A stretch of DNA of 64,000 nt, from positions 2,651,971 to 2,715,970 of the forward strand of contig NW_024720711.1 in assembly GCF_018991925.1 (NCBI RefSeq), written 5' to 3'. The notes under the pieces were generated by a model. The model ran no database searches and was not told where the DNA came from. It worked only from the letters and a program-made list of their open reading frames with translations. Below, in pieces: positions 21,698 to 31,364 of this stretch. The first letter of the stretch is position 1. Every line of letters starts with the position of its first letter. The translations under genes were made by a program, and so were the position numbers. Origin of the DNA: Homarus americanus (Eukaryota > Arthropoda > Malacostraca > Decapoda > Nephropidae).

Positions 21698-22200
21698 AAG
21701 TGCCATTCCATACAATATTTACCACTAGTCATCATTACAGTATTATTCCTATAACACCTTTATCAACCTGTGTGTGTCATTCCTTATTTATTCCAGCTGT
21801 CACTAGTCATTACTCTTATTCACAACCCAACCTCTATCACTCTGTATGTATGTATGTATGTATGTATGTATGTATGTATGTATGTATGTATGTATGTATG
21901 TATGTCTTTTCATAGTTGTAATATTAACGTGACAGCTGCCTCAATAATGCCACACTTACTACCCCAAAGGACAAGGGGTATAACGTATGACCATTTATAG
22001 ATATTAAAAAAACAAAAAAAACTAACTGTTGGTTTATATGACTGGAGGAGATGACTGTAGACTGGAGAGGAGGGGGAGGAGGAGCTATACCAGTTAGTTA
22101 GGATATATTATGAAGCATCTGATATAGGAATGTGGTATAGGGGATGTGTTAATTTTTTGTATGGTATTAAGTTAGACGTGGATATGTTTCATTGTTATTT
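21698..22200. other. Spacer with (TATG)n microsatellite
   Basis: A pure TATG tetranucleotide run of about 60 bp lies at 21843-21904. The flanks are non-tandem, with a purine patch near 22060-22085. No gene is seen. Confidence 0.85.
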
Positions 22201-22202
22201 GT

Positions 22203-23547
22203 TATGTGAGTGTGATAAGTGTGAGTGTGTTATGTGAGTGTGATAAGTGTGTTTGTTATGTGAGTGTGATAAGTGTGAGTGTGTTATGTGAGTGTGATAA
22301 GTGTGTTTGTTATGTGAGTGTGATAAGTGTGTTTGTTATGTGAGTGTGATAAGTGTGTTTGTTATGTGTGTGTGATAAGTGTGTTTGTTATGTGAGTGTG
22401 ATAAGTGTGTGTGTTATGTGGGTGTGATAAGTGTGTTTGTTATGTGAGTGTGATAAGTGTGTTTGTTATGTGTGTGTAATAAGTGTGTTTGTTATGTGAG
22501 TGTGATAAGTGTGTGTGTTATGTGAGTGTGATAAGTGTGTTTGTTATGTGAGTGTGATAAGTGTGTGTGTTATGTGAGTGTGATAAGTGTGTTTGTTATG
22601 TAGTGTGATAAGTGTATTATTGATTATGTGGAGTGTGATAAGTGTGTTTTGTTATGTGGGTGTGATAAGTGTGTGTTGTGTTATGTGAGGTGTGATAAGT
22701 GTGTTTTGTTATGTGTTATTATTAGCCATTGTTGTGTGTGATAATTTTCTTGGAATTGTGATAAGTGTGTTTGTTGTATGTGGGTGTGATAAGTGTGTGT
22801 GTTATGTGAGTGTGATAAGTGTGTTTGTTATGTGAGTGTGATAAGTGTGTGTGTTATGTGAGTGTGATAAGTGTGTTTGTTATGTGTGTGTGATAAGTGT
22901 GTGTGTTATGTGAGTGTGATAAGTGTGTTTGTTATGTGAGTGTGATAAGTGTGTTTGTTATGTGAGTGTGATAAGTGTGTTTGTTATGTGAGTGTGATAA
23001 GTGTGTTTGTTATGTGAGTGTGATAAGTGTGTTTGTTATGTGAGTGTGATAAGTGTGTTTGTTATGTGAGTGTGATAAGTGTGTTTGTTATGTGTGTGTG
23101 ATAATGTGTGAGTGTGATAAGTGTGTTTGTTATGTGAGTGTGATAAGTGTGTGTGTTATGTGGGTGTGATAAGTGTGTTTGTTATGTGAGTGTGATAAGT
23201 GTGTTTGTTATGTGTGTGTAATAAGTGTGTTTGTTATGTGAGTGTGATAAGTGTGTGTGTTATGTGAGTGTGATAAGTGTGTTTGTTATGTGAGTGTGAT
23301 AAGTGTGTGTGTTATGTGAGTGTGATAAGTGTGTTTGTTATGTGAGTGTGATAAGTGTGTTTGTTATGTGAGTGTGATAAGTGTGTTTGTTATGTGTGTG
23401 TGATAAGTGTGTTTGTTATGTGAGTGATAAGTGTGTTTGTTATGTGAGTGTGTTAAGTGTGTTTGTTATGTGAGTGTGTTAAGTGTGTTTGTTATGTGAG
23501 TGTGTTAAGTGTGTTTGTTATGTGAGTGTGTTAAGTGTGTTTGTTAT
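22203..23547. repeat. 26-bp minisatellite (GTGTGATAAGTGTG)
   Basis: About 51 tandem copies of a 26-bp unit containing GTGATAAGTGTGTTTGTTAT. Sites vary between GTGTTTG and GTGTGTG and between GTGAGTG, GTGTGTG and GTGGGTG. The last copies change to GTGTTAAGTG. A pocket at about 22605-22790 has many insertions and one foreign-looking stretch. The unit is unrelated to the other 26-bp array. Confidence 0.97.
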
Positions 23548-23639
23548 AGGTATCTTAGCTCGGTTATATTAGTGTGTATATCTGTTTAGGGGGTGAAAGG
23601 GTAAATTAGTGAGATAGAGTGATATTGCGGTAAATAGGT

Positions 23640-24010
23640 AAATAATAGTTGTGGCGATAGTAGTAGTAGTAGTAGTATTTGTTGTGGTGATAGTAGTAGT
23701 AATAGTAATAATAATAATAGTAGTTGTTGGTATAGTAGTAGTAATAGTAGTAACACTAATAGTAGTTGTGGTGATAGTAGTTGTAGTAGTAGTATTTGTT
23801 GTGGTGATAGTAGTAGTAATAGTAATAATAATAATAGTAGTTGTTGTTATAGTAGTAGTAATAGTAGTAACACTAATAGTAGTTGTGGTGATAGTAGTTG
23901 TAGTAGTAGTATTTGTTGTGGCGATAGTAGTAGTAATAGTAATAATAATAATAGTAGTTGTTGTTATAGTAGTAGTAATAGTAGTAACACTAATAGTAGT
24001 TGTGGTGATA
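23640..24010. repeat. (TAG)n-derived 117-bp tandem repeat
   Basis: Three copies of a 117-bp unit made of TAGTAG, AATAAT and TTGTTG triplets plus a GTAACACTAATAGTAG landmark. The unit length is a multiple of 3, so one plus frame reads as valine/isoleucine throughout; this is not taken as a protein. Confidence 0.93.
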
Positions 24011-24035
24011 GTAGCAACAGAAACAAGTATTGTAA

Positions 24036-24148
24036 CGTTATGTGTACACCGTCCCCCCTTGTTATGTGTACACCGTCCCCCCCTTGTTATGTGTACACCG
24101 TCCCCCCCTTGTTATGTGTACACCGCCCCTCGTTATGTATACACCAGG
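24036..24148. repeat. TTATGTGTACACCGTCCCCC tandem repeat
   Basis: Four to five copies of a 24-27 bp unit, TTATGTGTACACCGTCCCCC plus CTTG. C-run length differs between copies. Confidence 0.93.
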
Positions 24149-24477
24149 CCATGAACAATATGTACAATTAGCAAAGAAACAAACCAAACCACTTGTTCAC
24201 TCTTGTGTTGATATTCTAGCGTCTTATAGCTCAAAGAATGCCTCAGATATCGCCCAAACAAACACAAATTGAAACAAACAAACAAACTAGCTAACTCACC
24301 ACTAAAAGACACCCCCCACCCCCCTTTCAGAACTCATATCCTCGGGTCACACACTTCGCGCGGCACTTAGGAAAGAGAGGCGAGGTAAGCGTTATAGGAA
24401 AAAAGTTCACAGTAATCTTAGGAATTTAGTTGATTGACCTAACGTGAACTTGACGCGGCAAAACAAACAGAAGGTGG
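24149..24477. other. Unique spacer; no gene seen
   Basis: Holds a C-rich patch (about 24311-24327) and AAACAAACAAAC words. No supported feature. Confidence 0.5.
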
Positions 24478-24655
24478 TTGGGTAGTGCTCTGGTTGGTAG
24501 GTAGTTTGGTTGGTAGGTAGTTTGGTTGGTTGGTAGGTAGTTTGGTTGGTAGGTAGTTTGGTTGGTAGGTAGTTTGGTGGGTAGGCAGTTTGGTTGGTTG
24601 GTAGTTTGCTCGGTAGTAGTTTTGGTTGGTAAATAGTTTGGTTGGTTGGTGGTAA
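24478..24655. repeat. GGTTGGTAGGTAGTTT minisatellite
   Basis: About nine copies of a 16-20 bp unit, TTGGTTGGTAGGTAGT, varying by inclusion of an extra TTGG. 24656-24810 is unique. Confidence 0.93.
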
Positions 24656-24807
24656 AGGGTTGACTGTATAGGTTAAGACGGGAGGAACTTTAGCCTCTCG
24701 TCTGGTGGTGAATGTTAGATGAAGTTGAGGATCAGCACTGTACCACGACACGGATTATTCTCCACACTGCAACCCTGATTTAATCTTCTCTTTATGGTTT
24801 TGGTGCT

Positions 24808-24810
<3 letters not shown>

Positions 24811-24882
<72 letters not shown>

Positions 24883-24899
24883 TTCTCTCTCTCTCTCAG
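24811..24899. repeat. Compound (GT)n and (CT)n microsatellite
   Basis: GT run with one A interruption, followed by a short CT run. Confidence 0.96.
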
Positions 24900-25008
24900 C
24901 AGAATGTTACAACACCTTTCTCACTTACTATAACTCTCAAGACACATTATCCATGGCAGATTATCCAAATATCCTCCGCCATTATCCCGCCTTCTTAATC
25001 TGTATATA

Positions 25009-25307
25009 GGGTGTTCCAGAAAAATGTCCCTGCCTCCCCTGTCTCCTCCCTCCCTACTCATTTTAGCCTCCTCTCAGCCTGCTCCCCAGCCTCCCTCCTG
25101 CTCCAGCTCTCTGCTCAGCCTGACCTCCCTCCAGACCCAGAGGCTCGGAGGAGCAGGCAGTGAGGGAGTGCAGGAGCAGACAGGGGCAGGGGAGGCAGGG
25201 AGAGAGGGAGGCAGGGAGCAGACAGGCAGGGAGGCAGGGAGCAGACAGGCAGGGAGGCAGGGAGCAGGTAGGCATTGGGGGAGGCAGGGACATTTTCTGG
25301 AACACCT
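25009..25307. mobile_element. 299-bp foldback MITE with ~30-bp inverted termini
   Basis: The left end reads GGGTGTTCCAGAAAAATGTC; the right end, read inward on the minus strand, gives AGGTGTTCCAGAAAATGTCC. Both continue into CCTGCCTCCCC, so the terminal inverted repeats are about 30 bp with one mismatch and one 1-bp gap. TA dinucleotides flank both ends (25007-25008, 25308-25309), as expected for a Tc1/mariner-type target duplication. The interior is CTCC-rich on the left and GGGAGG-rich on the right, so the whole element can fold into a long hairpin. It has no transposase; it would need one in trans. The superfamily is inferred only from the TA and the ends. Confidence 0.82.
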
Positions 25308-25417
25308 TATAATATGTTCGTGGTGGTCAGTTCATCAACACAATGTTGTTTTGGTGTAAGTGAAGTCATTGATTGTAAACACGGGTGAGTCTTTGGTAAG
25401 TTGTTCACTGTGGTTAT

Positions 25418-25418
25418 G

Positions 25419-25478
<60 letters not shown>
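25418..25478. repeat. (GT)n microsatellite
   Basis: About 57 bp of GT. Confidence 0.97.
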
Positions 25479-25481
<3 letters not shown>

Positions 25482-25499
25482 CTATGGAAGTTAACTGTT

Positions 25500-25890
25500 G
25501 GTTTTTCATCCTGTTTCCTTCCTTCACTTTCTTACCACTCCTTCATCGTCTCCTTCTCTTCCTCCTCCTTATCTTTTTCCTCCTCTCTTTTCACTCCTCC
25601 TCCTCCTCCATATTCTTCTTATCGTCTTTTACCTCTTCCTTCCTTCCTTCCTTCCTTCCTTCCTTCCTTCCTCCTCCTCTTCGACTCTTCCATTTCCTCT
25701 TCCTCCCTCATCCTCCTCCTCCATCTTAATCTTCCCTTCCTCCTTCTCCTACTTCCCTTCCTCCTTCTCCCACTTCCCTTCCTCCTCCTCCTCTTTCACC
25801 CCAATCTTCCCTATTTCTTCTCCTCCACGTCACTCCCCCCCTCCCCTCCACCTCCTTCCTCCCTCCTTCTTCCCTGCTTCCTGTGGGCTT
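25500..25890. repeat. Pyrimidine tract (TCC/TTCC) with (TTCC)n
   Basis: TCCTCC- and CTTCCT-rich DNA with a pure TTCC run at about 25637-25672. The plus strand is nearly all C and T, so triplex (H-DNA) structure is possible. Ser/Leu/Pro-rich open frames here are compositional. Confidence 0.9.
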
Positions 25891-25969
25891 CACCAGGGGA
25901 AGGAGGAGAGGATGGTGGAGGCGCTGGGGAAATCAAGGCAGGTGGTGCTGGTTCCTTGAGGACGGGGCA

Positions 25970-26048
25970 AGACACGGGGCGGGGCGGGGCGGGGGGAGGG
26001 GCAGCCAAGATTTGTGGGCGGGGCTCCTGATTTCCTCGACCCGCCCTG

Positions 26049-26085
<37 letters not shown>

Positions 26086-26275
26086 ACGTTTATCTTGTTC
26101 TCTTGTCTCCTCGTTATTCCTCTCTTTCTGTTCCTTTGGTTCGCATTCTTCTTTTTATCTCGGTTTTCCCCGTTTCTCTTCTTCTTCCTCTCTTCTTAGT
26201 CTTCCCCTCTTCTTCCTCTCCTCTCTTTTTCTTCCTCTCTTCTTCGGCTCTTCCCCTCGTCTCATCTTCGTCCTG
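25970..26275. repeat. GGGGC cluster, then (CT)n and CTTCTT tract
   Basis: GGGGCGGGGCGGGGCGGGG lies at about 25976-25994. A CT run follows at about 26051-26081, then pyrimidine-rich CTTCTTCCTC sequence to 26275. The GC-box-like cluster resembles an Sp1 site, but nothing else supports a promoter. Confidence 0.8.
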
Positions 26276-26384
26276 TAAGTGAGGATGGATTAGCGTTGAT
26301 GTACAATTAATAGTAACGAAAGAGAAACAAGAGAGAGAGAGAGATGATAAAACAGGGAAGAACGCCGGAGAAGAAGACAATTTA

Positions 26385-26600
26385 CTGCGTTAGGTTATTG
26401 ATGTTATTGGTCCTTATGTGTTATTGATGTTAGTTGTGTTATTGATGATGTGTTATATAATGTGTTATTGATGATAGATGTGTTATTGATGTTAGTTGTG
26501 TTATTGATGATGTGTTATATAATGTGTTATTGATGATAGATGTGCTATATAATGTGTTAGTCAATATAGATGTGTTATATAATACGTGTTATTCATGATC
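26385..26600. repeat. 62-bp tandem repeat of TGTTATTGATG words
   Basis: A 62-bp unit, starting TGTGTTATTGATGTTAGTTG, occurs at about 26417 and 26479. It contains internal GTGTTAT(T/A) subrepeats and is followed by degenerate copies. Confidence 0.9.
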
Positions 26601-26610
26601 AAGTTGTAAA

Positions 26611-26712
26611 CACTAGGTACCCATTTACAGCTGGGTGAACTGGGAGCGCCCGGGAGTCGAACCACCGACCACTGGAACAGGAGGCGAGCGCTGTTTCCAC
26701 TCGACATATATG
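26611..26712 (-). mobile_element. tRNA-derived SINE, copy 1 (minus strand)
   Basis: Read on the minus strand, a degenerate box A (TGTCGAGTGG, 26697-26706) is followed by a good box B, GGTTCGACTCCC (26652-26663), then GCGCTCCCAGTTCACCCAGC, TGTAAATGGG and TACC. The same order occurs at 36400-36525. These internal pol III promoter boxes plus a shared non-tRNA body define a tRNA-derived SINE. This copy lacks a clear tail and is probably truncated or decayed. Confidence 0.85.
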
Positions 26713-26734
26713 GTACGTGATGGTTAGGTTGTTA

Positions 26735-26955
26735 CTGAGGAGGAAAAGAGGGAGGGGATGAGAGGAAGGAGAGGTGGGGGAGGAGTGAAGGCACTTTGAA
26801 AAGGGAGGGGAGGCAGAAGAAGGGAGAGGGGAGGAGGAAAGGGGAGCTGTAAGTAGGAAGGGGTGGTGAGGTAAGGGGGGAGGTGGGGAGGAGGAAGGGG
26901 CATCAGAAAGTGGGAGGGGGAGGAAGGGGCGGTGAAGTAAGGGGAGAGGTGGCGG
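26735..26955. repeat. Purine-rich GGAGG/AGGAAG tract
   Basis: A nearly unbroken A/G plus strand with loose GGGGAGGAGG repeats. Confidence 0.85.
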
Positions 26956-26959
26956 TTAG

Positions 26960-27300
26960 AACAGGTAACGCACAGGTGAAATTAAATGTAACGCATTTTC
27001 ATCAACGTAACATTGGTAACGTAGATCTAAATAAAATAAATGACGCATTGTTATAAACTACTGCTTATTAACGCGAGGGAAAGACTACCAGTAACGCATG
27101 AATATAATCTTAATATTTAGTAACGCATCGAAAGAATGTAGGTAACGCAATACTATAAATTGAAGACGAGTAACGCACAGGGGGATAAAAGTAACGCATT
27201 ACTATAAACTTAAAACTAGTAACGCAGAGGAGAAATAACGTAACGTCTTGGTAACGGGTTGACAGCAAGGAGCTAAAGTAACGAGGGGTAACGGATCCAT
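26960..27300. repeat. Degenerate repeat with conserved GTAACGCA core
   Basis: AGTAACGCA or a close variant appears about a dozen times at spacings of roughly 20-45 bp, with poorly conserved AT-rich DNA between. The core is better conserved than the spacers. Confidence 0.8.
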
Positions 27301-27349
27301 CAGTGTCTCGTTACAGTCGTCTATGAACTGAAGAAATGACATGGATGAA

Positions 27350-27479
27350 ATATAACGGGAGAAGAGACAGACGGAGAATAAAGGAATAAGAGAGACATAT
27401 AAGAGAGAGAAAGATAAGTAGAAGAGAGATAGAAACATAAGTAAGAGAGAGATGAATAAATAAATGAGAGAGAGAGAGA

Positions 27480-27510
<31 letters not shown>

Positions 27511-27512
27511 GC
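27350..27512. repeat. GAGAGA-rich tract with (GA)n
   Basis: Degenerate AAGAGAGA words lead into GA runs at about 27463-27511. Confidence 0.92.
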
Positions 27513-27640
27513 AGTTAACCTTAAGCTGGGCCAGGGACGGGGTTGATGCACTTAACGTTGTAATAAGTTGATGTGTCAGCTCCCTCAACGCCTGCATAAT
27601 TTACACCTCCTCTTCCCCACGTCTTAGGCGGCTTGCGTGG
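27513..27640. other. Short unique spacer
   Basis: Non-tandem; no gene or motif is supported. Confidence 0.5.
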
Positions 27641-28092
27641 AGGAGGGGAGGTATAGGAGAAGGGGTGAGGTGGGGAAGAGGAAGGAGTGGTGGTGGGGAG
27701 GAGGAAGGTGGTGGGTGGAGGAGGAAGGAGGAGGAAGGGGTGGTGGGTGAGGAGGAGGAAGGGGGTAGGTGGAGGAGGAGGAAGGGGTGGTGGGTGAGGA
27801 GGAGGAAGGGGTGGGTGGGGAGGAGGAAGGGGGTGGGAGGAAGGGGGTAGGGAGGGAGGAAGGTGGGGGAGGAGGAAGGTGGTGGGGTGAGGAGGAGGAA
27901 GGTGGTGGGGAGGGGAGGAAGGGGTGGGGTGAGGGAGGAGGAAGGGGTGGTGGTGGGGAGGAGGAAGGGGTGGTGGGGTGAGGAGAAGGAAGGAGCAGCC
28001 GAAGGTGAGAAAGGGGTGGTAAAGGAAAGGGGAGATCTGGGGAGGAAGAGGAGAAGGAGGGTGAAAGGAGGAAGGTAGGGGGGGATGGGGTA
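27641..28092. repeat. Purine-rich GGAGGAAGGGGTGGTGGG minisatellite
   Basis: About 20 copies of a 20-24 bp unit, GGAGGAGGAAGGGGTGGTGG and variants, almost without pyrimidines other than T. G-rich and H-DNA-prone. Confidence 0.93.
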
Positions 28093-28309
28093 TGAGTGTG
28101 TTAGGGTGTGTTAGTGGTACAAGACACAGGTAAAGGGCTGAAGAGAGGGAGCAGGTGCGTGAGATGGTAGTAGACAGTACTGTGTTGGAGGCCGTACTGC
28201 AACATTCCGTCACCAAGAGGTCGAGGAGGTCAGTGTGAGGAGGTCATCAGCATAGGAAGTGTGTATTTTATGGGGGGAAATATGTAGGAAATGATTATAA
28301 AGTTTATGT
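28093..28309. other. Unique spacer
   Basis: Non-tandem sequence with AGGTCGAGGAGGTCAG repeated loosely near 28218-28240. No gene is seen. Confidence 0.4.
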
Positions 28310-28570
28310 ATTTCTTTACCTTTCTAACCTAATCTGACCTGACCTGGCCTCATCTAACCTGACCTGGCCTAACCTAACCTAATCTGACCTGACCTGGCCT
28401 CATCTAACCCGGACCCGGCCTTCTAACCTTTTCTAACCTAATCTTGACCCGGACCTGGCCTCATCTAACCCGGGACCTGGCCTAACCTCTAACCTAACCT
28501 AATCTGGACTCCTGACCTGGCCTTCATCTAACCTGACTTCCAATTCCAACCAACCTAACTAACCCAACAT
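28310..28570. repeat. CCTAACCT/GACCTGGCCT repeat (telomere-like words)
   Basis: A 25-40 bp unit mixes CCTAACCTAATCTGACCTG and GACCTGGCCTCATCTAACCT. The CCTAA pentamer is the arthropod telomere motif, but the array is degenerate and interstitial. From about 28400 the copies carry many apparent insertions. Confidence 0.88.
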
Positions 28571-28924
28571 AAACAGCGTACAATTCGGTTATGTTATGGT
28601 GGCAAACGATGGTCAACAGAGCCTAATTTTACCTTGGAATGAAAAAATGAATTCTAATAAAAAAAAAAAACGCTGATATTTAAAAAAATAAAGAGAAGGC
28701 AAAAATATTCGTTAAGCTTTGTTTAATTCTGATCACACACACATTGCTTACACACACACACACACACACACACATTGCAGCACACACACAATTCATAACA
28801 ACAGTAGTGTACACCAGAACTCGTCAATCCTCAACAGCAAAGACTTAAAGAAAACCCACTCAAGATAACCGTTCCCTGATCAGCTTAATGCATGAATAAC
28901 AAATAACCTTCCTAAAACCTGACT
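28571..28924. other. AT-rich spacer with (AC)n
   Basis: Contains A runs (about 28660-28671) and an AC run at about 28734-28773. No gene is seen. Confidence 0.7.
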
Positions 28925-29230
28925 GGAAGTGAGTGAGTGAGTGAATTGAGTGAGTGAGTGAATTGAGTGAGTGAGTGAGTGAGTGAGTTGAGTGAGTGAG
29001 TGAGTGAGTGAGTGAGTTGAGTGAGTGAGTGAGTGAATTTGAGGGAGAGTGAGTGAGATGGGTTAGAAAGTTGAGTGAGTGAAAGAGATGGTTGGGTAAT
29101 GGTGTGAGTGAGTTAAGAGTGTGTGATTGAGCCAGTGAGTGAGATGGGTTAGAAAATGAGTGAGTGAATTGTTGAGTGAATGAGTTAGTGAGTGAAGTGA
29201 GTGAAAGTGAGTGAAGTGAGTGAATAGAGG
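28925..29230. repeat. (GAGT)n-derived repeat
   Basis: GAGTGAGTGAGTGAATTGAG-type units; pure GAGT runs alternate with AATT interruptions. It becomes degenerate to the right. Confidence 0.95.
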
Positions 29231-29250
29231 AGGGTTCTTGGCACTCCACA

Positions 29251-29301
29251 AGAAGAAGAAGAAGAAGAAGAAGAAGAAGAAGAAGAAGAAGAAGAAGAAG
29301 A
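29251..29301. repeat. (AGA)n microsatellite
   Basis: About 50 bp of uninterrupted AGA/GAA trinucleotides. Confidence 0.97.
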
Positions 29302-29444
29302 ATGGATATTGTGCAGGTATATACTATTGGCTGGGTAACTGGGGAGAGTTGGTCTGCTCCAGGAAGATTATGTTGTACCATTTGACTTAACTTACCATCA
29401 TGTGCTTTGGGCAAGGTGGGGAGGTGAGGTAGTACTCTTGTAGA

Positions 29445-29755
29445 TGGTATTGTTTTGGCTGTATTTGCTGTTTTTAATTCCTATTGTTTTACTGTTTTTA
29501 AGTAGTACTGTTTTGTTGTTATCATGTCGTATTGTTTTGCTGTTATTAAGTCGTACTGTTTTGCTGTTATCATGTCGTATTGTTTTGCTGTTATTAAGTC
29601 GTACTGTTTTGCTGTTATCATGTCGTATTGTTTTGCTGTTATTAAGTCGTACTGTTTTGCTGTTATCATGTCGTATTGTTTGGTTGTTTTTGCTGTTTTT
29701 AAGTCTCATTGTTTTGCTGTTTCTTAGTCTTATTGTTTTGCTGTTTCTGCTGTTT
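29445..29755. repeat. 24/48-bp dimeric minisatellite (GTTTTGCTGTTAT)
   Basis: A 24-bp unit with alternating ends: GTTTTGCTGTTATCATGTCG then GTTTTGCTGTTATTAAGTCG. This makes a regular 48-bp dimer about 3.5 times between 29515 and 29680, with degenerate copies on both sides. 48 is a multiple of 3, so frames stay open. Confidence 0.95.
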
Positions 29756-29919
29756 TTTTCAGGAGGGAGAGTGATGGGGAGTGAGGGGGGGAGAAGGAGA
29801 GTGTTGGGGAGAAGGAGGGGGATTACTATCTCCCTTCAACTATTTACAGCACTTCCCTACCTGTCGCTGTTGTGGTGCTGCTGTTATCATCGTTTGTTGT
29901 TTTAACAACTTACTGCTGT

Positions 29920-30130
29920 GGCGGCTTGCGGGGTGAGGGAGGGGAAAGGGGAGAGAGGGGAGGTGATGGCACAGGGGTGAGAGAGGGAAGGTGATGGGAA
30001 GAGGGGTGAGGAGGGGAGGTGATGGGCACAGGGGTGAGAGAGGGAAGGTGATGGGATGAGGGGTGAGGAGAGAGGGGGGTGATGGGCAGAGGGGTGAGAG
30101 AGAGCGGGGTGATGGAAAGAGGGGTGAGGG
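29920..30130. repeat. GGGGTGAGAGAGGGAAGGTGAT minisatellite
   Basis: About six copies of a 30-34 bp unit containing GAGGGGTGAG and GGTGATGGG. Purine-rich on the plus strand. Confidence 0.9.
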
Positions 30131-30162
30131 AAGGGGGCGCTGGGTGGTGGCAGTTGTGGGGT

Positions 30163-30255
30163 TTGGTGGTGGTGGGCGTGGCAGTAGGCGTTGTGGGCGT
30201 GGCAGTAGGCGTGGTGGGCGTGACAGTAGGCGTGGTGGGCGTGGCAGTAGGAGGC
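30163..30255. repeat. 18-bp minisatellite (GTGGGCGTGGCAGTAGGC)
   Basis: Five tandem copies of GTGGGCGTGGCAGTAGGC with one or two substitutions. Confidence 0.95.
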
Positions 30256-30312
30256 AGTATTCAGCACCAGTGTTCCTCAGCGCCTCATGGGACTCTCCTC
30301 CATTATCTCTTT

Positions 30313-30313
<1 letters not shown>

Positions 30314-30350
<37 letters not shown>
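30314..30350. repeat. (AC)n microsatellite
   Basis: About 36 bp of AC. Confidence 0.96.
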
Positions 30351-30352
<2 letters not shown>

Positions 30353-30354
30353 TG

Positions 30355-30612
30355 TCTCCAGGAGTTTCGCTAGCCTTATGTCTGTTTACCAAGCCATATA
30401 TCCATTTATCTAGCCACATGTCTAGTTGTTTTTCTAGCCATATGTGTGTTTACCTAGCTATAAGTCTGTTAACATAGCCATAAGTCTTATATCTCGCCAT
30501 ATGTGTATTTACGTAACCATATGTCTGTTTACCGAACCATAGGTTAGGTCAAGTCACGTTAGAATAGGCTAGCTTAGGTTAGATCAGGTCAAGTTAGGTC
30601 AGGTTAGGTCAG
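30355..30612. repeat. Degenerate TAGCCATATGTCTGTTTAC repeat, then TTAGGTC words
   Basis: About seven diverged copies of a 26-30 bp unit around CTAGCCATATGTCTGTTTAC reach 30540. AGGTTAGGTCAAG-type telomere-like words follow to 30612. Confidence 0.85.
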
Positions 30613-30830
30613 GACTAGAGGTAACAGCTGCGTTCACTGATTAAAACAAAAACATCGACTTAAACCACTATTGGCTAAAACCTCCCAGGCTGAACACTGT
30701 CTGGTTATAATCCCAGATAATTAAAACCTTCACCAACACGACACACACCTGAGACGTGTACCTTATAGGCTAGAAAATTTTATAATAGTCTCTGTAACAC
30801 CTACTGGACCCCAAACTCCGTAAGATAGGG
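30613..30830. other. Unique spacer
   Basis: Non-tandem; no gene or motif is supported. Confidence 0.4.
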
Positions 30831-30992
30831 GAACAATAATAATAATAATGATAATAATAATAATAATAAGTCTAATAATAATAATAATGATAATAATAAT
30901 AAAAATAATGACATTGGTGGTAATAATAATAATAATAATAATGACATTGGTGGTAATAATAATAATAATGATAATGATAATAATAATAACTT
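30831..30992. repeat. (AAT)n-type microsatellite with internal duplication
   Basis: AATAATAATAAT runs interrupted by GATAAT and by two copies of AATGACATTGGTGGTAATAA (near 30907 and 30940). Confidence 0.94.
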
Positions 30993-31364
30993 CATACTAA
31001 ACATTACATGGATAACTTCTTGGAAAAAATAACAATAGTATAAGAGCACAATCACTCCGTACGTGTGGTTAACATACCACTACACTCACCTCCTCCTCCT
31101 TGCTCTGCCCTGCCCTTGCCCTACCCTACCCCTCCCCCACACGTAACCTCACCTCCGGGCGGGATCTGAACGGGGGCGGGACGGGAGGTAAGTTGTTAAG
31201 GAAACTCTTTTTAAGGTCATGAATAATGTGCGAGGAGGCCGAGTGAGGACACCCCCCCCCCCTACCACTGTGCTCTACTCAACAATTACGATGCATTTTC
31301 CTCCCTAAAAGGATAAAAACGTCGCTCCCAAGTTGTCGACGGCTTGAATTAATTTTGGATTGTC
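30993..31364. other. Mixed spacer with C run
   Basis: C-rich CCCTACCC words occur near 31105-31140 and a pure C run at 31252-31262. No gene is supported. Confidence 0.5.

Noticed and set aside
20704..21915. 403-codon open frame across the 26-bp array
   Set aside because: Three overlapping frames are equally open because the 26-bp unit has no stops. It is a repeat by-product.
23651..24154. Val/Ile-rich frame resembling membrane segments
   Set aside because: It is the translation of GTA/GTT/ATA triplets in a 117-bp tandem repeat; there is no loop or charged pattern of a real membrane protein.
25970..26000. GGGGC cluster as an Sp1-type promoter
   Set aside because: It sits in low-complexity purine/pyrimidine DNA with no other promoter motif or exon nearby.
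28310..28570. True telomere or internal telomeric array
   Set aside because: CCTAA units are mixed with GACCTGG words and are degenerate; there is no pure pentamer array.
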